A model generated the notes under the pieces. That model worked only from the letters and a program-made list of their open reading frames with translations, ran no database searches and was not told the origin of the DNA. This document shows positions 63,979 to 64,000 of a DNA stretch of 64,000 bases, in pieces. The stretch's first letter is position 1, and every line of letters begins with the position of its first letter. Position numbers and translations under genes: made by a program. The DNA comes from Saprospiraceae bacterium (GTDB taxonomy: Bacteria; Bacteroidota; Bacteroidia; Chitinophagales; Saprospiraceae), in the NCBI GenBank assembly GCA_016713025.1, contig JADJPZ010000004.1, positions 1,240,001 through 1,304,000 on the forward strand, given 5' to 3'.

Positions 63979-64000
63979 TACCGTAGGCGGGACACGAACC
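63979..64000 (-). tRNA. 3' end of a tRNA gene, rest outside the window
   Basis: Read on the minus strand, the last bases give GG-TTCGTGT-CCCGC, the T-loop and 3' half of the T stem, then CTACGGT as the 3' acceptor strand and a discriminator A (63979). CCA is not encoded, which is common in this phylum. The anticodon lies outside the window, so the isotype cannot be named. A 5' acceptor strand ACCGTAG and T-stem start GCGGG would be expected just beyond the edge. Confidence 0.65.

Overview
The window looks like chromosomal DNA of an AT-rich member of the Bacteroidota, most likely the Saprospiria. The signs are two type IX secretion (T9SS) C-terminal sorting domains, a SusC/SusD pair, an Oar-like TonB receptor, an HYR/dockerin-like cell-surface protein, and repeated promoter boxes of the Bacteroidota form TAnnTTTG, often without a clear Shine-Dalgarno sequence. 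The lineage is inferred; no rRNA gene is present. No phage, CRISPR array or intact insertion sequence is visible.

Layout. 1-2951 (minus): a DUF1611 (DgcN-like) gene, cut by the window edge, and a serine-hydrolase/N-acyl-D-amino-acid deacylase fusion, a probable D-amino-acid locus. 3254-6721 (minus): a large T9SS cargo protein. 7243-15220 (plus): SusC, SusD, a histidine acid phosphatase and a DUF6377 regulator, possibly a phosphorylated-substrate (phytate-like) uptake locus. 15254-23783 (minus): a complete tryptophan operon, trpL-E-[four-helix ORF]-G-D-C-F-B-A. It has a classical leader peptide with three consecutive Trp codons and an attenuator hairpin. Two foreign genes sit inside it: a truncated four-helix-bundle (S23/IVP-type) ORF coupled to trpG, and a DUF559 (Vsr-like) endonuclease domain fused in frame to trpF through about 1.25 kb of palindromic tandem repeats. 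24114-25241 (plus): pssA and a dicluster ferredoxin. 25312-27355 (minus): an ECF sigma factor with a membrane-anchored partner. 27490-28055 (minus): a 59-aa protein and a structured, terminator-ended RNA that folds like 6S RNA. 28415-33258 (minus): an MscS channel, a short inverted-repeat element, a frameshifted sulfatase and ComEC. 33528-38839 (plus): an Oar-like receptor, a GDPD-family protein and a thioredoxin-like protein. 39009-41495 (minus): a plug-domain protein without a barrel. 41938-47893 (plus): a secreted GH13 protein, an FAH-family hydrolase and metK. 47943-59545 (minus): a frameshifted Mg2+ P-type ATPase, RibB with a degenerate RibA domain, a glycosyltransferase split by an amber codon, a barrel protein, a metal-site-deficient dihydroorotase homologue paired with a BatA-like protein, and a T9SS surface protein whose 5' region is tandemly duplicated. 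60033-63964 (plus): two DUF3857/transglutaminase-like proteins, the first frameshifted. A partial tRNA lies at the right edge.

The most unusual object is the TrpF-repeat-DUF559 reading frame. Palindromes CCCTAAAGGG and CCCTTTAGGG alternate in units of 81, 105 or 111 bp, all multiples of three, and a 402-bp block of four units is itself duplicated. Four genes between 29.6 and 62 kb carry single-base lesions (three one-base indels, one stop). These could be recent decay, recoding or assembly errors, and raw reads would decide.
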